Assembly (NCBI RefSeq): GCF_034377145.1 | Contig: NZ_CP139711.1 | Span: 69,784-133,783 of the forward strand | Reading direction: 5' to 3' | Length of the DNA stretch: 64,000 nucleotides | Source of the DNA: Sulfitobacter sp. OXR-159 | GTDB lineage: Bacteria; Pseudomonadota; Alphaproteobacteria; Rhodobacterales; Rhodobacteraceae | Shown: piece after piece, positions 60,433 to 64,000 of the stretch | How positions within the stretch are numbered: the first letter of the stretch is position 1 | How the letters are laid out: each line of letters starts with the position of its first letter | Notes under the pieces: model-generated | The model's database searches: none | What the model was told of the DNA's origin: nothing | The model's input: the letters and a program-made list of their open reading frames with translations, nothing else | Program-made: the position numbers and the translations under genes

Positions 60433-60720
60433 TCAGGCCCTCGGCTTTAGGTGGTTCAGGCTTTCCCTCAGGATCAGCTTGTCCAGCTTGAGCTCTGCTA
60501 TGATCTTCTTCAGCCGGGCGTTCTCCTTCTCAAAGCTGCGCAGCTCCGACAGCTGTGAACGCGCCATCCCGCCGAACCGTCGGCGCCAATTGTAGTACGT
60601 CGCGTCGCTTACGCCGACGGCGCGGCATGCCGACTGTACATCACCGCCTTCCGCCAGCTTCAGCTCGATCTCGCGCAGATGCTTCAGGATGTCTTTGTCC
60701 GAATACCGTTTCCGAGCCAT
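60433..60720 (-). pseudogene. IS3-family orfA (IS407-like) remnant
   Basis: This 95-aa OrfA is complete: MARKRYSDKDILKHLREIEL, SACRAVGVSDATYYNWRRRFGGM, then a leucine-zipper-like LSELRSFEKENARLKKIIAELKLD (cited as two adjoining motifs). The terminal repeat GTGGCCCAGTTCTAGGGGGG lies upstream (60750-60775). The orfB that should follow is absent, so the element cannot transpose; only its left end remains. The 262 bp between it and the IS110 end (60171-60432) hold no gene. Confidence 0.8.
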
Positions 60721-60775
60721 TCCAAGTCTCACTCTCTCGGCCATCGTAGTGGCCCAGTTCTAGGGGGGAAGGACA

Positions 60776-61088
60776 GTAGGTTACGGCTAAGCCAACATGT
60801 GGATGCACTCAACCGGCACGTATTGTCGCCAGAGACCTTTTAAACTGCAGAGGCCGTCCACAGCATCAGGTCAAAAGCAGGTCACCCTCAATTCAGATTG
60901 ATGCGGCTGAGACGAGGGTCGGACAAAGGGCAGGTGACCACATAACTAACTGTAAAACGATTGACATCTTGGAATTAACAATTTTAAAGCGGCCAAAAGC
61001 CAAGCTGGAGTTACTCAATAAGCAGCTGGCAGTCTTTGAATAAGCAGCCCAAAGTCTTGTGATCCAATTCAACTAAGGAGCAATACCC
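60776..61088. other. Intergenic region before the gamma-CA gene
   Basis: These 313 bp lie between the IS3 end and the ATG at 61089. The A/T-rich last ~130 bp are a plausible promoter region for the carbonic-anhydrase gene, and AAGGAG lies before its ATG. I see no gene in it. Confidence 0.45.
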
Positions 61089-61206
61089 GTGACCGCACAT
61101 CTCTTCGCTTTGGAAGACATCGAACCTCGTGGACCCACTGAAGGAGAAGCTTTTGTTGCGCCGACTGCGGTTTTGATCGGGGACGTGCAGATTGATGTTG
61201 ACGCTA
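61089..61206 (+). pseudogene. Gamma-carbonic anhydrase gene, 5' portion
   Basis: MTAHLFALEDIEPRGPTEGE, then FVAPTAVLIGDVQIDVDASV, is the start of a left-handed-beta-helix gamma-carbonic-anhydrase family protein. The frame is cut after DA by the IS630 element at a TA (61205-61206). It continues from 62377. Confidence 0.88.
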
Positions 61207-62376
61207 GTGTTCTCCACCTGACAGGAGATTCCCATCGGCAACGTGATGTGCCATATTTGAGGCATGAGACGCCATGACATCTGCCTTTACCTTGGCCCCG
61301 CCGACCGTACTGAGCTTCAAGCCCTGATCAGCAACCGCAACACTGCGCGCAAGCTTGTCTGGCGGGCCGAGATCGTCCTGGCCACAGCGGACGGTCATGG
61401 CACGTTCGAGATTATGCGACGCGCGGGCACGTCGAAACCCACGGTCTGGCGCTGGCAGCAGCGGTATCTCGATGAGGGCGTGGCCGGTCTCAAGCGTGAC
61501 AAGACGCGACCCTCGCGGGTGCCGCCTTTGCCCGTGGAAACAAGGCTGAAGGTGATCGCCAAGACGGTGCAGGAAACCCCGCCCAATGCAACGCACTGGA
61601 GCCGCGCGCTAATGGCCGAAGCCATGGGCATCTCGCCGTCGAGCGTCGGCCGCATCTGGGCAGAAGCTGGCTTGAAGCCGCATCTCACGAAGGGGTTCAA
61701 GGTCTCGAACGACCCAAAGTTCGAGGAGAAGGTCACCGATATCGTCGGGCTCTACCTCGACCCGCCAGACCGTGCCGTGGTGCTCTGCGTCGATGAGAAA
61801 TCCCAGATCCAGGCGCTGGATCGCACCCAGCCCGGACTGCCGCTCAAGAAGGGCCGTGCCGCGACCGTAACGCACGATTACAAACGCCATGGCACGACCA
61901 CGCTGTTTGCTGCGCTGGATGTGAAATCAGGCACCGTCATTGGCGATTGCATGCCACGCCATCGTGCGCAGGAGTTCCTGAAATTCCTCCGACAGATCGA
62001 CAAGGCTGTGCCCACGCGGCGCGATGTGCATCTGGTGCTCGACAACTACGCCACCCACAAGACGCCTGAGGTAAAGGCCTGGCTCGAAAAGCATCCGCGC
62101 TTCAAGCTGCACTTCACGCCCACCAGCGCGTCATGGCTGAACCTGGTGGAGCGCTTCTTTGCCGAGATCACATCAAGGCGCATCCGGCGCGGCAGCTATT
62201 CCAGCGTCGATGATCTTGAGGCCGCGATCTACGACTATCTGGCCCACCACAACGAGAAGCCAAGGCCCTTCAAATGGACCAAAACCGCAGAGGATATCCT
62301 CACCCGGGAACGTCGCGCGCTGGACAAGCTCGATGAAACTCGCGGAAACAGGTAGGAAGTGTCAGACTCAGAGCAC
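61207..62376 (+). mobile_element. IS630-family element in the gamma-CA gene
   Basis: This 1170-bp element has imperfect terminal repeats (GTGTTCTC and GTGCTCTG at the tips, both then reaching CTGACA). It is flanked by TA on both sides (61205-61206, 62377-62378), the target duplication of the IS630/mariner superfamily. It holds one intact transposase. Confidence 0.92.
61264..62355 (+). CDS. IS630-family transposase
   Basis: This 363-aa protein has an N-terminal HTH (GTSKPTVWRWQQRYLDEGV), then a DDE core with VVLCVDEKSQIQALDRTQ, LVLDNYATHKTPEV and SASWLNLVERFFAEIT. This is the IS630/ISRj-type layout, with DEK, DNYATHK and the final Glu complete, so it is probably active. Confidence 0.95.
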   Translation: MRRHDICLYLGPADRTELQALISNRNTARKLVWRAEIVLATADGHGTFEIMRRAGTSKPTVWRWQQRYLDEGVAGLKRDKTRPSRVPPLPVETRLKVIAKTVQETPPNATHWSRALMAEAMGISPSSVGRIWAEAGLKPHLTKGFKVSNDPKFEEKVTDIVGLYLDPPDRAVVLCVDEKSQIQALDRTQPGLPLKKGRAATVTHDYKRHGTTTLFAALDVKSGTVIGDCMPRHRAQEFLKFLRQIDKAVPTRRDVHLVLDNYATHKTPEVKAWLEKHPRFKLHFTPTSASWLNLVERFFAEITSRRIRRGSYSSVDDLEAAIYDYLAHHNEKPRPFKWTKTAEDILTRERRALDKLDETRGNR

Positions 62377-62830
62377 TAGCGTTTGGTTTGGGGCGGTGCT
62401 TCGAGCTGATGACGATACAATATATTTAGGAGTAGGGTCAAATATTCAAGATAACAGCGTGCTGCATGTTGACCCTGGGTTTCCCATACACATCGGGGCA
62501 AACTGCACAATTGGCCATCGTGCGATGATCCACGGCTGTTGCATCGGTGATAACACTTTGATCGGTATGGGTGCCACTATTCTAAATGGAGCCAAGATAG
62601 GCAAAAACTGTTTGATTGGCGCGGGTGCGCTGGTCACCGAGGGCAAGGAAATTCCCGACAATACACTAGTGGTCGGAAGTCCAGCCCGTGCAGTGCGTAG
62701 TATCGACGCTGCAGGCGTGGCTGAGTTAACAAAATCCGCAGAGCTTTATCAACTCCGCTGGAGGCGATTTGCCAAAGGACTCGAACGTGCCGCTTTTCCC
62801 GTAGGAATTACCACTTCGAAAAACATTTGA
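62377..62830 (+). pseudogene. Gamma-carbonic anhydrase gene, 3' portion
   Basis: After removal of the IS630 element the frame continues SVWFGAVLRADDDTIYLG, SNIQDNSVLHVDPG, CTIGHRAMIHGCCIGDN and ends PVGITTSKNI. The conserved gamma-CA pattern (R and D in LRADDD, NIQD, and the three metal-binding histidines) is complete, so the enzyme was functional before the insertion. These enzymes hydrate CO2 or act as related hexapeptide-repeat scaffolds. Confidence 0.88.
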
Positions 62831-62963
62831 AATTTGTCCCGGACTGAATTCCGCACAAAAGATCCAGGAACGAATTTTTTCTGTTAAGCAGTGGAAGTAT
62901 AGGTTTTCCAAAATTAGTGGCTGGATGCGGATTACCTATATTTACGGATAAATTTGCCGCAGA

Positions 62964-63863
62964 TCACAATGTTTTAGAGCTTTTTCTTACCTCGTCTTGT
63001 AACCAATCCAAGAAGGTCGGAAAAAACGGATGATCTTCCGTCTTTTTGGGGCGGATGACATAAAATGGGCAGACGATCTCAGCGTTGTCGCGAAACGCGA
63101 CTGCAAGTCGGTTTGATGCGAATTCGCGGCTTAACAGCTCTTCAATTCCAATTGCGATACCCAGCCCGCTCATCGCGGCTTCATACATCATTGATGCATT
63201 TTCAAACCATTGGCCACGCGACGTGTCTAATGGCACACCATTTGCCTTCGACCATCGATCCCAATCGTTGGGTCTGGTGTCGCAATGCAGTAATGCGTCT
63301 TGCCAGTCTTCAGTGTCACCGAACAATGTCTCAGGAGGAAGGTAGTCTGGACGGCACACTGGAACCAGGGTCGTCTCCAGCAGCCGTGTCGAAATATAGC
63401 GAGGATCACTTGCGCAGCCCGAAAGGATCGCCAGATCAATGCCTCTTTGTTCAAATGGGACGTCATGGCTGAGTGTTGTAACAATCCGAAGCTGAGCGTC
63501 AGGATGCGATTGTACGTAGTGTGACCAACGCGGGACAAGCCAGCTGACAATAAAGCTAGGATAAGCGCTTATAATAAGCGGGCGATCAGTGCGTTGCTGC
63601 TTTAGGTCCAGCGTAGCTAATTTTATTCGGTCAAAGATATCTGCAACATTGTCGAAATAGATCTGCCCTTCGCGGGTCAGCGAAATTTTCCGGTGCATTC
63701 GGTGGAATAGCATGCAGCCCAAATAGGCTTCCAAAGATTGTATGGAGCGACTGACAGCCGCTGGCGTCACACTCAGTTCATTAGCAGCTTTAGCAAAGCT
63801 ACCTACGCGTCCCACCTTAACGAAGGTTCGCAACCCATTAAGTGGTGGGAGCCACGGATCCAT
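62964..63863 (-). CDS. LysR-family transcriptional regulator
   Basis: This 299-aa protein has an N-terminal winged HTH of the GcvA type: LNGLRTFVKVGRVGSFAKAA, NELSVTPAAVSRSIQSLEAYLG (two adjoining motifs), and a C-terminal effector domain with PLIISAYPSFIVSWLVPRW. The gene begins with ATG at 63863. LysR regulators usually control a divergent neighbour, which would lie to the right, beyond the window; a TAAGGAGG sequence at the right edge suggests a gene starts there. Confidence 0.92.
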   Translation of the reverse strand: MDPWLPPLNGLRTFVKVGRVGSFAKAANELSVTPAAVSRSIQSLEAYLGCMLFHRMHRKISLTREGQIYFDNVADIFDRIKLATLDLKQQRTDRPLIISAYPSFIVSWLVPRWSHYVQSHPDAQLRIVTTLSHDVPFEQRGIDLAILSGCASDPRYISTRLLETTLVPVCRPDYLPPETLFGDTEDWQDALLHCDTRPNDWDRWSKANGVPLDTSRGQWFENASMMYEAAMSGLGIAIGIEELLSREFASNRLAVAFRDNAEIVCPFYVIRPKKTEDHPFFPTFLDWLQDEVRKSSKTL

Positions 63864-64000
63864 ATGCAGCCTTCAGGTAACAAAAATTCAACTAATGACT
63901 AAAATTAAGTGTGTTGTAAGTCAATGGCCGATTTCGGACTTTAAGCGCACAACGAATAACAACTGGATGATTGTTCGTTAGCGCAAATTTGCTAAGGAGG
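63864..64000. other. Upstream region of the LysR gene to the window edge
   Basis: This A/T-rich stretch would hold the promoter of the LysR gene and of a rightward gene. It contains GCAAATTTGC, a small palindrome near 63984-63993, and ends with a strong ribosome-binding-site-like AAGGAGG. Confidence 0.4.

Overview
The window reads as part of a large repABC plasmid (or chromid) from an alphaproteobacterium, most likely of the Rhodobacteraceae/Roseobacter group. The evidence is a complete repA-repB-repC operon with an antisense RNA in the repB-repC gap, a neighbouring RHE_PE00001-type gene, a VirD4/TraG-relaxase-MobC set, a block of conserved genes typical of alphaproteobacterial plasmids, high GC, and many insertion sequences of types common in this group. 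No rRNA, tRNA or CRISPR array was found.

Layout. 0-3.4 kb: the end of a DUF4391 gene overlapping a large SNF2-type helicase, probably part of a restriction/defence locus that continues off the left edge. 3.6-10.2 kb: transfer and partition genes (virD4/traG, relaxase, mobC, a nested inverted repeat that is a candidate oriT, then a ParA-like ATPase with a small partner). 10.1-13.1 kb: small hypothetical genes, a GFA-type protein and a pyrroline-5-carboxylate-reductase-like protein. 13.3-14.5 kb: an IS30 element. 14.5-27.8 kb: an almost entirely minus-strand backbone (DUF6429, WGR, DUF2493, Toprim, a 1460-aa methyltransferase/strawberry-notch helicase fusion, a PemK/Phd-like toxin-antitoxin pair, several small genes of unknown function, RadC, DUF932). 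The same backbone resumes at 36.5-44.8 kb (ssb, a 157-aa unknown, a large ParB-like protein). Three of these genes share a 21-bp element just before their ribosome-binding site. I infer that this is the leading region of a transferable plasmid, the part that enters a recipient first and often carries ssb, ParB-like, RadC-like and anti-restriction genes.

The backbone is broken up by mobile DNA. An IS5/IS427-type element lies at 28 kb. A three-Cys-motif (TcmP/DUF5131) pair at 28.9-32.4 kb is interrupted by an IS1380 element. The ssb gene is split by a cryptic Tn3-family transposon with a perfect 5-bp target duplication. An H-NS-like gene and a 1116-aa helicase, possibly fused to a nuclease, lie at 37.2-41.1 kb.

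45.0-51.1 kb: the replication module (repC, ctRNA, repB, repA), a serine resolvase and the RHE_PE00001-type gene. One copy of the palindrome TTTCCGGCCGGAAA sits inside each of repA, repB and repC and is the best candidate for the partition/incompatibility site. 51.1-62.4 kb: a pile-up of mobile elements, namely a minimal TniA-TniB-TniQ transposon with repeated end sites, an IS66 remnant split by an IS1111-type IS110 element, a second IS110 gene split by an IS21 element, an IS3 remnant, and an IS630 element that destroyed a gamma-carbonic-anhydrase gene. 63-63.9 kb: a LysR regulator.

Functionally the window combines replication and partition (repABC, ParA pair, resolvase, ParB-like protein), DNA transfer (VirD4, relaxase, MobC), probable establishment or anti-restriction functions, and several candidate defence loci. 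At least four native genes or systems (tcmP, ssb, gamma-CA and IS-borne genes) are visibly inactivated by insertions.
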